A stretch of 64,000 bases of DNA. It comes from Knoxdaviesia capensis. Its lineage: Eukaryota; Ascomycota; Sordariomycetes; Microascales; Gondwanamycetaceae. The position numbers and the translations under genes were made by a program. Numbering within the stretch: position 1 is the first letter of the stretch; every line of letters starts with the position of its first letter. Below are positions 9,945-20,572 of the stretch, piece after piece. Under the pieces are notes generated by a model. That model worked only from the letters and a program-made list of their open reading frames with translations. It searched no databases and was not told where the DNA came from. Location of the stretch: contig LNGK01000011.1 of the NCBI GenBank assembly GCA_001510575.1, positions 834,577-898,576 on the forward strand. The letters are read 5' to 3'.

Positions 9945-12057
9945 TCACCGGAGGAAGAACAGGTAGCGAATCTGGATCTGAGCTGCATCGTAACAGATGT
10001 ACTCGCTGTACCCGGGCCACAACGTGGCCCCGGTTGGGCCTGGAGTTCCACCAGTGTAGGGCTAGAATTGGAGGAAGAGAAGAGACGAGAAGAGCCAGGT
10101 TAGCTGTGCACACTGGTATCAGAGCGGCCATATTTATCAAACCTACATATGAGACCCCTCGCAAGCTGGGATGTATAATTGAACCATCCATCCATTGCGT
10201 TGGTCCCAGTGCCCCGGCTGCTCTGGTCGAGACAAACCCGGCTTGGAGAGCGTGTGTTCTCGATTCACGCCCTGCTGCTCTCCCTTCGAAGAAGGGGTTC
10301 CCAAGCTCCACTTCACAAAGCAGTAAGATTGCTGGATCATGCGCCCTCGTCCGTCTGCAGTAACTCAAGCTCATATCTGAGATATCAGCGAAGTACACCC
10401 CAAGTCCAAAACTGGCACTGTTGTGAGGGCGGCCCTCCGGAACCCTCAAACCATTCGCCAAGATGCTGACAATATGTGTAGTGGGCGATCCATGCCATAA
10501 CAGACGCCGGTGACTCCCCGTACAGGCCGTTCCAAGTTTAAACCCGGCAAGGCGCTCGGCTTCACCCCACCGCCCCACCCGGAAGATACCCTGGATGGTG
10601 ACGCCGGTATGAGCGGTGGAGTGCCGAGAGTTGTGTAGGCATGATGAGAGGGCGTCATATTCGCGTTCTGCCGGCCTGACTTCAGACAGCTCGGACAGGC
10701 CAAGGCTGGTGTATAGCAAATTCGCACTGCCGAGGCCTGGTGGCCGATACTTGCCGGATTCACTGGACGCGATGATGTCGAGGATGTTACGAGTCACCTT
10801 CATGTTGAGCAGATCCTCCAGGAGATCCAGCTCTTTCTTCATAGCTACCATTCCATTGATGACTGGGGGCTTTTTGCCCTTGAAGTTGTGGGGAATCGTG
10901 GAGTAATACTGGTCGCACAGCGTCTGGACTGGACCGGCGAAGTTCTCGCCCTTGTCCAACAGTTTGGCCAGCTCACATAAAATGCTGACTCCGCGCAAGA
11001 TCGTGGCTTTGGTAAGTTTGCCCAAGGGCAGCTTGCTTGAATCGTACCGGAGTCCTGTTACCGCTTGTTCCACATCGTTCGTGTTGAAAATAGTCTGAAG
11101 CAGCATCTGCATCCCTGAAGGAATAGCAGTTGTCGGGCCATTGACAAGAACACAAACGTCATCACCAATATCCGAATCGTAGCTCCGCTCAACAGCTGAA
11201 TACTTGTCCGGGGAGGGATTGGCTGAGATATTGGGGAAGGATATCCCGGTGGCTTTGTGGTACTCGTCACAGAACCACTTGATGCAGCTGTCCAAATCCT
11301 GGCCCTTGATATGGCAAGTCCCTCGCTTGCCAACCACCCCGTCTCGGCTCCACGCATAGGTTTTGTTGTTGTATTCGACAATTTGCATCCGGAGGTAACG
11401 GTTGATGCCAGATTTGGAGTTTGTATACACCAGAGATGTGTCGTAAACCAGGTCGTCTGGTCCAACATAGACCTTTCCTGTCGGGAATCTCTTCTTGGAC
11501 CCGACCGGGACTACAAAGCCCTTCCGGACTGCGACGTGATTCTTCACCGACGGCCCCTGCTTCTTCGGGTCTTTCTTGTCATCATCCTTACCATCTGGGC
11601 CAGCCGCGTATTCCTCAAGCAGGGACCGCGTCTTGCTGGGATTTTTGGGTAGGGCACTCCCGTCCGGATTTCCCGAGAAGATGTTCTGGGCAATTGTCCG
11701 GAGCTGGTTCTCTCTCCCTTCACAGATTCTGCGGCGCCCGGTTAGCTGGCTTCGGTCAGATGCCCCGTTCGGATGTCGATACTAGTCGACAGGCAGTAAG
11801 GAGCGATTCCGGACGGAAATAGTGAGCCATTCAATGGATAGCACCGGGATAATAGCCGAAAGGGCGGCTTGGACTTTGGGTGATGAACGCCGAAAGTCGG
11901 CCAGGGATGCAATCAGATGAGTTGTTTGTTCGGTGACAGCATCACCCCAGATACCCCCATGGTCAGTGATCAGTTTGGCAATTTCCCGATGGCTCTGTTT
12001 TGGAAAGTTGCCACTCAGGCAAATCACCATGTCTTTCAGGATCGTGGATATATCCAT
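9945..12057 (-). CDS. PARP-A: BRCT-WGR-PARP ADP-ribosyltransferase interrupted by one in-frame UAG
   Basis: Exons on the minus strand: 12057-10147 and 10061-9945; the 85-nt intron has GTAGGT and TAG ends. The frame gives a BRCT domain (residues about 8-91), a linker, a WGR-like domain (about 195-280; WSRDGVVG replaces the canonical WGRVG), the PARP regulatory helical domain (about 305-430, with LPLGKL) and the catalytic domain (about 440-675). The H-Y-E triad is complete: His522 (LLWHG), Tyr555 (GVYFAD) and Glu657 in the last exon (SEYICY). Numbering counts the stop as codon 92. The stop TAG at 11784-11782 sits just after BRCT, between residues matching VDGYRLP in PARP-B and VNPYRLP in PARP-C, and the frame is the same on both sides. 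Normal translation would give only a 91-aa BRCT peptide. The first downstream ATG is inside WGR, so a separate second gene is unlikely. PARPs transfer ADP-ribose from NAD+ in the nucleus, usually in DNA damage signalling. Confidence 0.8.
11774..11791 (-). other. Potential RNA hairpin holding the PARP-A in-frame UAG in its loop
   Basis: On the mRNA, arms UGUCGA and UCGACA (6 bp, perfect) enclose the 6-nt loop CUAGUA. The UAG occupies loop positions 2-4. The pairing is read directly from the sequence; any role in editing or readthrough is inference. Confidence 0.6.
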
Positions 12058-12678
12058 TCTTATGAGATAGCATGAATGAAGTTAGAAAGATCAGATAGGA
12101 TATACTCTGGAGTTTATCAGGAGGAGTAGGAGGAGCAGGAGGAGTAGGAGGCATATATAGACAGAGTTACTGGTTAGAGAAGGCTCCCGAAAGAAAAGAA
12201 GATGTATCAGAAACAGCTCATATTAAGAAGCATCCCGAAAATTTTAGATACTAATAGGGTAGAAGAGAGCTGAAATCTATTCTGGAACTTGAGAATGGAA
12301 TGTCTGAAGTATGGATAGAATCCTATAATCGAGGTTGTTTAGACGAAACAGAACCATTCTAGACCAAGCTCGAGTCTTCTTCCATCTTCCCTTTGGTCTT
12401 CTAGTTAACTTCTCTCTACTCTAGAACTAGAAAGATATATACTTAATTAATACATGTTTAGAATTAATTCCGAACTCTTAGCCTTCTTAGATATAGATAG
12501 GGAAGCATTGGTGGAACAGTTAGCTCTGATACATAGATGCAAGAGCAAGAATTTGAGAATTTCAAGTTTATTAACCCTCCAAGTTCGACCTATGTGAAAG
12601 CATGGCTTATCCTAATATCCTCTTCCCGACCTAGTGCAATACCTCTCCAACTGATCATCACCAGCAAAGTGTATTACC
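12058..12678. other. A/T-rich intergenic region between PARP-A and PARP-B
   Basis: 621 bases separate PARP-B's stop from PARP-A's start. The DNA is A/T-rich (about 12230-12540) with no gene-like frame. On the minus strand it should hold PARP-A's promoter; a GGAGTAGGAGGAGCAGGAGGA tract near 12120-12150 gives pyrimidine-rich sense sequence close to the PARP-A start. Confidence 0.6.
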
Positions 12679-14882
12679 CTATTTTTTTGCAGTCACATAT
12701 ATCCGGAAGAGATACCGGATCCGAACTTGGCTCTCATTGTAGCAGATGTATTCATTGTAGTATAGCGTACTGGTCGGTGAAACCCGGCGAATCGGGGGTC
12801 CAGAGAACTGGGGCTGAAGGATAGTTCGATAGGTTAGAGAAATGCCCATTCGGTAGCAAGACGATAGGGTAGTCTCGTCGATTTTCCCACACTCAGACAC
12901 TCATCACTAGAACTTACATAATGTACTCCATCCATCGAGTCATCAATCAGAGCCGCAGATTTCCATTCTTGTTGAGGTACCTATCCTCCACGAGCAGCAG
13001 TAGAAATGAGTCCATGCTGCTGCACTGTGATATGGGCGGTGCGGTCTCTCGCATCTGTGACGTGCTGAGGAGTGCCCAGCTCAGCTTCACACAGCAGTAG
13101 CAGCACGTCACTGTTGGCGGACTTCCAGCCGGTGTACAGGGCACTCTTGGAAGACATGTCTGCAAGGTAGATGCCATTCCCAAATGCGGAGCCATTGGTG
13201 TGTTTGATCGGGACCTTGAGGCCGTTGGTCAAGATGCTGGCATAGTTGGCATTCAACGAGCCGTGCCATAGCAGACGTCTATCACTCCCCGTGTTGCTGC
13301 TGCCAAGCTGGCAGGCCTTGAGCCGGTCGGCCTCACCTTGCCGTTCCACTGCGAATATATTGAGAATTTTGTAGTCGACTGCATGGTAGTGTGTGCGGCT
13401 GTTGAGTAAGTACTCTGAAAGGGCAGCAAACTGGGATCCGTTTTTGTCAAGAACTACCATGGAGGCGAGTCCGAGAGTGTTGAATAAACTGTTTGTAGGG
13501 TGATATAGCGAACGCCGCTGGTCTTCGGAGGTGACCTGGCCCCGTGGCGAACTTCTTGACATCAGATTTATCAGAAAGTCCAGCTCTGCTGCTACCATGT
13601 TCATGCAGTTGATCACGGGCACATGGCCAAACGAAAGTCTCCGCGGGACGAGGGAGAAGTAATGGTCGGACAAATACTGAGCCAACCCGCAGAAGTTTTT
13701 CCCATCATCTACCAGGTCGGTGATAAGCAGCAGAGTCTCAATGGCATTGCAAAAGGTGAGGTTGGATGGCCTCCCCAGTGGCATCGTGCGGGGATCATAC
13801 AGCGGGTCGCAAAATGCCCCCGGGCGTGGACGTGCGTTGAAGATAAGGTCCATAAGCTCGCATACTGGGGCTTCAAGGTCGGGTTGGATTCTCCATGGGT
13901 GTGTTGGAGAACTGAATGCAATGTCGCCCAGCCACTCGTCTTCACATTCGTAACTTTTCTGGAACACAACATAGTTTGTGCGTGGACCATATCGTGGGGT
14001 ATCTGGGAAATCAGCACCACATAGAATTCTGTACCGGTCTTTGAAGACCTCGAGGCAGTCTGCCAGAGGGAGAGAGCGAATGACTGTGCGGTCAATATCC
14101 CCTACCTGTCCCATGCGCTGCCACACGTGGAACTCCCCGTTATATTTGACAATCTGGAGTCTCTCAAAAACGTTCGTATTAGCCTTCGCTGTGGCTCTGG
14201 TAAAGCACGCGTCATAAATCCGATTGGCGGAGTCGGTGAAGACCTCTCCCGATGGAAACGTCCGGGTGCAATCGACGGGAACGACAACATTTTTCTGCAG
14301 CTTAATGTTGCCCGCCGAGGACTTTGGATCGGGTAGATCGGGGATTTCTTTGCTGAGTAGGCCATAAACCTTGCATGCCGATCCTCGTTCCAATACCCTT
14401 TTCTTCAGTTCGGAGGCCAACTCAGCACATGATTGTTTCTGGTATACAGAAGCTGCAGCCAGTTGGTTCTTTGTACCGATGGAGGAGGCCGGTTCTCTCA
14501 CTGGAAGCCGATATCCGTCGACCTCCTGAAGAGAACCTCTGGAGATTGTCTCATTCAGCCATTCGATGGCTACTACCGGTGTACCAGCTCTTAAGGCAAG
14601 TTGCACCATAAGTGATGGGCGGCAGAATTCATTGAGAGATGTGATGAGATGTGTCATATCACTGTGAATGGAAATGGAATGGTTGCCGCCATGTTGTCTG
14701 ATCAGGTTCCGAACATCATCTTGGGTCTGTTTCCCAAAGGTACCGCAGAGGCATATGAGAGTGCCCTCAAGAAGTCTCGACTCCAGTTTCCGCGGCCTCA
14801 GCCTCGTTCGTGTTGGAAGGTGGACAGTATCAGCATCTTCCGGAAGCTGGGTATCCGCAGCATCTCTTTGATCTTGGGCCAT
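12679..14882 (-). CDS. PARP-B: BRCT-WGR-PARP ADP-ribosyltransferase with one in-frame UAG inside the catalytic domain
   Basis: Exons on the minus strand: 14882-12918 and 12813-12679; the 104-nt intron has GTAAGT and CAG ends. An in-frame ATG at 14960 would add a hydrophobic 26-aa leader absent from the paralogues, so the MAQD start at 14882 is preferred. Domains: BRCT (about 34-126), WGR-like (about 200-320, with WQRMGQVG), regulatory domain (about 335-450) and catalytic domain (about 460-699). Triad: His540 (LLWHG), Tyr572 (GIYLAD) and Glu676 in the last exon (NEYICY). TAG at 12983-12981 is codon 634. The same frame continues for 21 codons to the splice donor, aligning with the segment that ends in GVNY in PARP-C and GVSY in PARP-A (GVHY here), and then into the intact last exon. 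The unmodified product would lack the catalytic Glu and the final strands. It is either a very recent pseudogene or is recoded. Confidence 0.8.
12971..12991 (-). other. Potential RNA hairpin holding the PARP-B in-frame UAG in its loop
   Basis: On the mRNA, arms GUGGAGG and CCUCAAC pair at six of seven positions (one internal G-A mismatch) around the 7-nt loop AUAGGUA. The UAG is again at loop positions 2-4, as in PARP-A. Confidence 0.55.
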
Positions 14883-15527
14883 TGATATCTCCTTGGAGAG
14901 GTAAATGATGATGAGATCGAAGAGGATAGCAGTCACTGTGATAAAAGCGATAAGACCCATCGGAACATCAAATTCGGAAAGTCAAATCCTCCAGGTCAAA
15001 AGTTGGGAAACACCAAATTTATGTGCCTTTCACAATGGGATGTTAGGGTTATATTTATAGCACATAATGGACTATACATGGAACGAGGCAGGGAGACGAC
15101 TCTGGAACTTTATTTCTTTTCTTTCTTCTAGAAGCAAGTAGTTGAATAGCTCAAAACCTAATCTTAACGACATGTCTTTCTCTCCTTCCTCTGTCAAACA
15201 ATGTTCTCGAATCTCCCGGACTTCCACATAGAATGCGAGACAGAAATTACTCTGCATATGCTCAGCCACATAAAAAGCTTTAATTTGAAGAACCTCTATT
15301 CCACGTCAACCAAATTTGACTATTGGCAAACTGCACATGCTGAAGCAAATTTGCAAAAACCCGAAACACCTCGCTCAACATAAGCATGCACCAAATCCCC
15401 TTTTCCCAGTATCGAAAGCAAACATTCCTACCCCTGAGACACCACGCTCGCAAACTCCAGTCTAAAAATCAAGCACCCGTGTCATACAGTTCGTAAACAT
15501 CATAAACGTCGTACGCAACATGACGAT
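14883..15527. other. Intergenic region between PARP-B and PARP-C
   Basis: 645 bases with no supported gene. It should contain PARP-B's promoter on the minus strand. A run with TTTCTTTTCTTTCTTCTAG near 15110-15130 and A/T-rich stretches are the only visible features. Confidence 0.6.
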
Positions 15528-17820
15528 CTACAGCCGCCATGCGACTTCCACATTCACCCGGAACAGGTATCGGATCCGCACCTGGGCCTCGGAGTAGCAG
15601 ATGTACTCGTTGAACCGCAGCTGCTGCGGGACGTTTTTGTTAACAACGCGGGACATCCCACTTGCGACATCTGGCTATAACGACGAAAGAAGAGAACCAG
15701 GACAGTGCATTAGCAGCTGCAAAACCAAAGCGGCAAAAAAGACAAAGAAGAACCACTGGTGTACTTACATAGTTCACACCCTCCAGAGACGGGTGGATCT
15801 CGCCTGCGTTGCGCCAGGCGTTCGGGCGAGTCTGTCCCTCCCCGAAGGTCGACACCAATCCGCGGGCCGGGCAATTCTGGTGGGCGAGAGTGTCTCCCAT
15901 GCCAGGGGCCGTAGTATAGGCCGGAAAACCCAGCTCTGCCTCGCACAGGAACAGCAGCGCCTCCCTCTCCGCGTGGGCTCCCCAAGCGCAGTAATTTACG
16001 CTCTTGGAGGACATATCAGCAAGATATATCCCCGCGCCGAACATTGCGCCATTGACCGAAGCGCTTGGCAGCAAAATCCCCTTGGTCAGAATTCCGGCCA
16101 CATTCTGGGTCCGGGTGCCATGCCATAGCAGCCGCCGATCACTGGTGCTGTTGTTTGGGCCCAGTTGGAAGGCCAATTGGCGGTTCTCCTCGTCGGGCCG
16201 CTCGACTCTGAAAATATTCTGCACCGAGTATGACACACCATGACTCTTTCCGGTCGACTTCATGAGGTACCGCGCCAGGAGCTGGTACTCTGATGTGTCA
16301 GGTTGCAGGACGCACAACTCCTTCAGGCCGAGTGTCTTGAACTGCTTGTTCATCGGAGGGAACATTGCTGTCGGTCTGGCCGACCCAAGAGCCGAACTGA
16401 TGACCTTGAGGTTTCCCAGGCTGTTCAACAGCTCAACCTCCCGCTGAACTGCAGCGTGATTCCCGATCACAGTGGGCTTTTTGCGTCCAAAGTGGTGGGG
16501 AATCACGCTGTAGTAAAAGTTAGACATTCCCTGCACCCGGCCATCGAAGTTCTCGCCAGAATCGATCATGGTCGAAATCGTCCGTAAAATGTCAAATCCA
16601 CGCTGAACTGTAGCGCTGCTGAGTTTGCCGAGCGGAAGTTTCTTGTCATCGTAGTTGAACTCTTTGAAAGCAGCCTTAACAAGTTCAATATTGAAAATCA
16701 CTTGCATAAGTCTCTGCACCGGAAACTCCAAGTCGGCGGTTTCGTCGCTGTCGGTGGGAGTCTGGGTATCACGGGAGACCACGGTAAGATCTCCGGTCTT
16801 GTCGTCGTCTCCCTCGTCATCGTCAACTTCGTAACTTCGCTCGAAAAAGACGTATTTTCCAGGAATCGGCTCCGGGGAGGTCTGGGGAAAGCAAAGGCCG
16901 GTATTGGACAAGAACTCATTGCAAAACATTGACCGCATCCCCCTCAAGCTCCCGTAGGTCACGCGGACCTGGCCCTGTGAGCCCACACGGCCAGAACGAG
17001 TCGACAGCGCCGTATCAGCTCCTTGCCGCACCACCTGAATCCGTATGAAGTGGTTGTCGCCCTTGCCTATGCTTGCCTTCATCAAGTAGGCATCGAAAAT
17101 TAGGCCGTACGGATCCACGTAGACGTATGAGTCGGGAAAGCGGCTAGGGCAATCGAGTGGGACCGTGATCTTGCCAGACTTGGCTCTCTGTGCAACAACC
17201 TGAGGAATCTTGATTCTCTTGGACATCCGGCCGTCGCTCTGTGCTGAGCTCCCGGAGGAGTCGGCTCCGGGGAGTGGTGATGCTGCGTCGGTGCTAGCGG
17301 GTCTCTTTCGGGACGCTGAAGGGGCAGAGGTGCCATCGAGGGGGAAAAGATACTGCTTGACAGTCTCTCGTATCTCATTCTCCTTCTTCTGGACTGTCGA
17401 CATTCGCTTCGGGGTACCGGGGGAGGAAGTTCGAGGCAGGCGGTATGGGTTTACGTCTTGGCAGGCATTCTGTTCGACTGAGGTGAGGAGCCAGGCAACG
17501 TCAACGACGGGGACAAGCGCAGCAAGGGCAGTCTGGACTTTCTTGGTCGACTTGTGAAACTCGGGGACGCTGCAAATCACGTGGGTTGTTGCAATGGTCA
17601 CCACTCTGCAGTATTCTCCGCCGTTTTCGTAGATGAGATCGATCAGCTCCCTCTGGGTGTATCCCGGGAAAGTTCCGGCGAGGCAAATCTCAAATCCTGT
17701 AAATATGAGTCTTTCCGGGGAAGCTGGCATGTCGGAGGAGGGCGATCCACTGGACGGGAGAGGTCCATTTACAGGCACTGGAGTAGGCACCGGCTGGGTC
17801 GAGTCCACGGGCTCAGACAT
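15528..17820 (-). CDS. PARP-C: intact BRCT-WGR-PARP poly(ADP-ribose) polymerase, 732 aa
   Basis: Exons on the minus strand: 17820-15769 and 15674-15528; the 94-nt intron has GTAAGT and TAG ends. Domains: a Pro/Ser-rich N-terminus, BRCT (about 35-128), a linker with basic nuclear-localisation-like clusters (SRKRP near 170, SKRIKI near 200), WGR-like (about 215-330; TRSGRVG), an acidic loop (331-365), the PARP regulatory domain (about 366-480, LPLGKL) and the catalytic domain (about 490-732). The catalytic triad is His567 (LLWHG), Tyr599 (GIYLAD) and Glu707 (NEYICY). The frame has no interruption, so this is probably the functional ancestral copy that makes ADP-ribose chains in the nucleus. It is the 5'-most gene of the head-to-tail trio. 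The sense strand upstream is strongly pyrimidine-rich. Confidence 0.92.
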
Positions 17821-17859
17821 ATCGGACGCTTGAGTTCAGCCTATTAGAAGTAAAACAAG

Positions 17860-18540
17860 GGGGAACCAAAGACAAAGCCCGAGAGGATAGCAATAATCAA
17901 AGACGAGAGCTAGAGCCTGAGCTGCTATGGCTTCAGAAAGGAAAGGGGGAAAGGAACGACACAAGGAAGTCAAGGAATCAATGAAGTGAAGTAATGACTA
18001 CGGAGATACAAGTATCACAGTAGTCTTTACAAGTGAAGTGAAACCAAGGGAAGGAAGGTGTGACCTCGTAAGGAAAGCAGGCCAGACTCGAAGAGAAAGG
18101 AAAGGGGCTGAACTCAAAAGAAAGGAACACCAGGCTTGACAAGACAAAGACTGGTCTCAATCAAAGAAGAGTCAATCTCAGGAGAGACAGAACCAAACTC
18201 GAAAAGAAAAAGAGAGAAGAATAATGGAACAGATCTCAGAAAGGGAAGAAAGGATAGCCAGAACCGGAAAGAAAGGGGGATTAAACCAATCTGAACTCGA
18301 AAGCAGTGAGGGAAGAATAGAGGAAGAAAAGAACTGATCTCAAAAGAAGGAAGAACTATTCTCAGAATAGAAAAGAAGAGTAAGAACTGAGCCAAGCTTA
18401 AAGTAATGGAAAGAAAAGAATATGAACCTGGAGGGGACAAGAAAAGAATAGTTCTAAAACCTAAAGAGAGAAGGGGAAGAGGAAGAGGAAGAAGAGAAGA
18501 GAAGAGAAAGGAGGCACCTGAATTCAAGAAGAAGGACATT
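17860..18540 (-). promoter_or_regulatory. Pyrimidine-rich promoter/leader of PARP-C (sense strand)
   Basis: About 680 bases of near-continuous purine on the plus strand lie immediately upstream of PARP-C. Read on the gene's sense strand this is a long C/T tract, the typical setting of fungal transcription starts but unusually long. Confidence 0.5.
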
Positions 18541-19271
18541 TTATTCTCTGGCTGGCCTGTAATAAAATACCTGCGGTGAGATGTGAATCTTCTCTCCTTC
18601 CTCTAATGAATCATTTACAAGTTATCATAGATATATCTCATGGTATTAGCAATTCTCTATAGAGAGGTGGAACATGGAAGCCTACCAAAGAGAAAAGTTA
18701 GAGGATGTCACTCCTTCTTTAGGAAGGACCCTGATTAGGGTTCCGGTCTTAAATAAATCTATGCTTCAGCCTTAGATTCTAGCAGACTTAGAATCATGGT
18801 GCATGATATAGCATAGCAGAGGGCATATCTATTTTCAGGAAATAGGGATAGGCCAGATGAACCCTAGCATATAGAAGTCGGGAAGTTTAAGAGCTTATCC
18901 ACCAGGACCTGATAGACCGAGTATATAGCTAAATTCTACTTAGTATATACACCTCCCTGTATCCTATATCATAGTTATTTAGCGTGGTGGTGGCCGAGTT
19001 TCCTTTGTAGAAAGCCTGACCTTCCATGTAAGTGAAGTTAGGGTTCGGGCCGCTTCTTTAGGGTTGGTCTTGAAAATTACTGGATCCAGGCCCCACTAAG
19101 CCCCCCGGATCTGCAGGCTTCCGTCATCACCAGCCTCCGGATCGGCAGGAAAGAACACATGTACCCCCGGAGCTAGAAATGATTAGTCATTGACTCCTAC
19201 TCATGACTTCCTGGTACTCATGAATCATATAATCTCCTCCTGGATAGAAATTATTCTTTCCCTGCACCAAC

Positions 19272-19317
19272 TTGGGGTTTTTATTTGGGGTTTTTATTTG
19301 GGGTTTTTTTTTTTTTT
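19272..19317 (+). repeat. Minisatellite TTTGGGGTTTTTA x3 ending in T14
   Basis: Three tandem copies of a 13-bp T/G unit (GGGG followed by T runs) end in a 14-T homopolymer. No gene overlaps it. Confidence 0.75.
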
Positions 19318-20572
19318 AGAGCAGTTAAGAAGAGCTCGCCGCCTGCTTCATCTGTCGACGCACCGCACCGTCCCACGTCTCAGAAAAAAGGAAGTCTCAC
19401 TCCACGACAAACTGCAAATTCACCGAGTCATATATTTTTTCTCTCCCCAGCAACCAGACTATATCATAAATCACGTCCAAACCCAACTCACGCAGCTCAA
19501 AATCTATCACAAATCCGATTTACAACTCATATAAAAAATAACATACGCGTCCATAAGAAAACAAAAGTAAGTGCCCGATTTCGAAGCCTCTTAAGAAAGC
19601 CGTATAAGCCTCCGAAGAGCTAGAACATGGCATACATCACAACCACGCCGACTCACACACAAAAGTCCATCCCACTGAAAACCTATTTCCAACTTCACGA
19701 TAGACATCCACGTCCACAAAAAAGGGAGTTTCAATTCCTGTTAACATCCAACTAAGCTCAACTTAGAGATGAATACACCAAGCTCACACAGTCGAAAAAT
19801 CCACCCCTTCGGCAATCTTCATTCCAAGACACACGTCCAGGAACACAAAATATCAGTCCACGACACGCCACATACCCAGCGAAAGTTCGACTGGAAGAGA
19901 CGTATATTTCTCCCAAGATCTAAATCCCACGATTATATATATAAGCCAACCCACTCAACTGAGAGAGACTGGAGCGGAAAGCACCCAAGAGATATTATAC
20001 ACGGAAAAGACAGATGTGTCCGCCAACCACTTTTCCAATAAGGTCAAGATTCAATCAGGGTAGCAAGATACTTTTACAGCAGAGCAGTAGGAACCAAAGC
20101 GACAAGAAACACGGAAGACAGGTTGCAGCAAGCAAGCAAGAGATAACCAAGAAAGTCGGATGACAGGAGGTCTAAAACAAGAGAAAAGCAAGTCCGGGGA
20201 AGGGAAACCGAACCGAGTCTTGTCCGATGATTCGCGACTACCACTCCAGACGCAGAACAAAAAAAAACTTTCCCAGCTTGAAATGCATCAAAGGTAGAAA
20301 TACATAAAACAGATGAGAAGAAGAAAAGAAAGGAAAAATCTAGCGACAGGCGAATTCGTGCAGTGTAACCAAGACAGAGAGAGGAGAGACAATTAAAGAA
20401 AAACAAGAACTTGCACGAAATAAGATAAGGAGTGGGAGATTGAGTCTAACATTAAAAACCGCTGGGGAGGCGATGTGCAGTGAGTGGGGGGTATATCAAA
20501 TCACGTCGTATCAATGGAGGAAAAAGAAAGGATCAGACTCGGGAAAAACAAGAGACTAGGTCTCTGTTTTTC

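Larger units (their letters stand above)
17821..20572. other. Intergenic region between PARP-C and the ABC transporter
   Basis: No supported gene. From about 17860 to 18540 the plus strand is purine-rich (GAAAG and GAAGA units), which is a pyrimidine-rich leader for minus-strand PARP-C. From 18590 to 19080 the DNA is A/T-rich and featureless. From 19190 to 20450 it is again A/C- and A/G-rich, and the ORFs seen have low-complexity or unrecognised products. Confidence 0.6.

Noticed and set aside
11782..11784. TAG of PARP-A as a 3' splice site (GACTAG)
   Set aside because: Any donor would have to lie inside the conserved end of BRCT and would give an intron far below the usual fungal minimum, removing residues shared with PARP-B and PARP-C.
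9883..12057. PARP-A as two separate genes (BRCT-only and WGR-PARP)
   Set aside because: Both parts are in the same frame with only TAG between them, the junction residues align with the paralogues, and the first ATG after the stop is inside WGR.
12679..14960. Reassignment of UAG as a sense codon in this genome
   Set aside because: Other intact genes here end in TAG at the expected place (the secreted protein, PARP-B and PARP-C last exons), so UAG is a normal stop.
14883..14960. N-terminal membrane anchor of PARP-B from the upstream ATG at 14960
   Set aside because: The 26-residue hydrophobic leader has no counterpart in the paralogues, and the MAQD start at 14882 matches them better.
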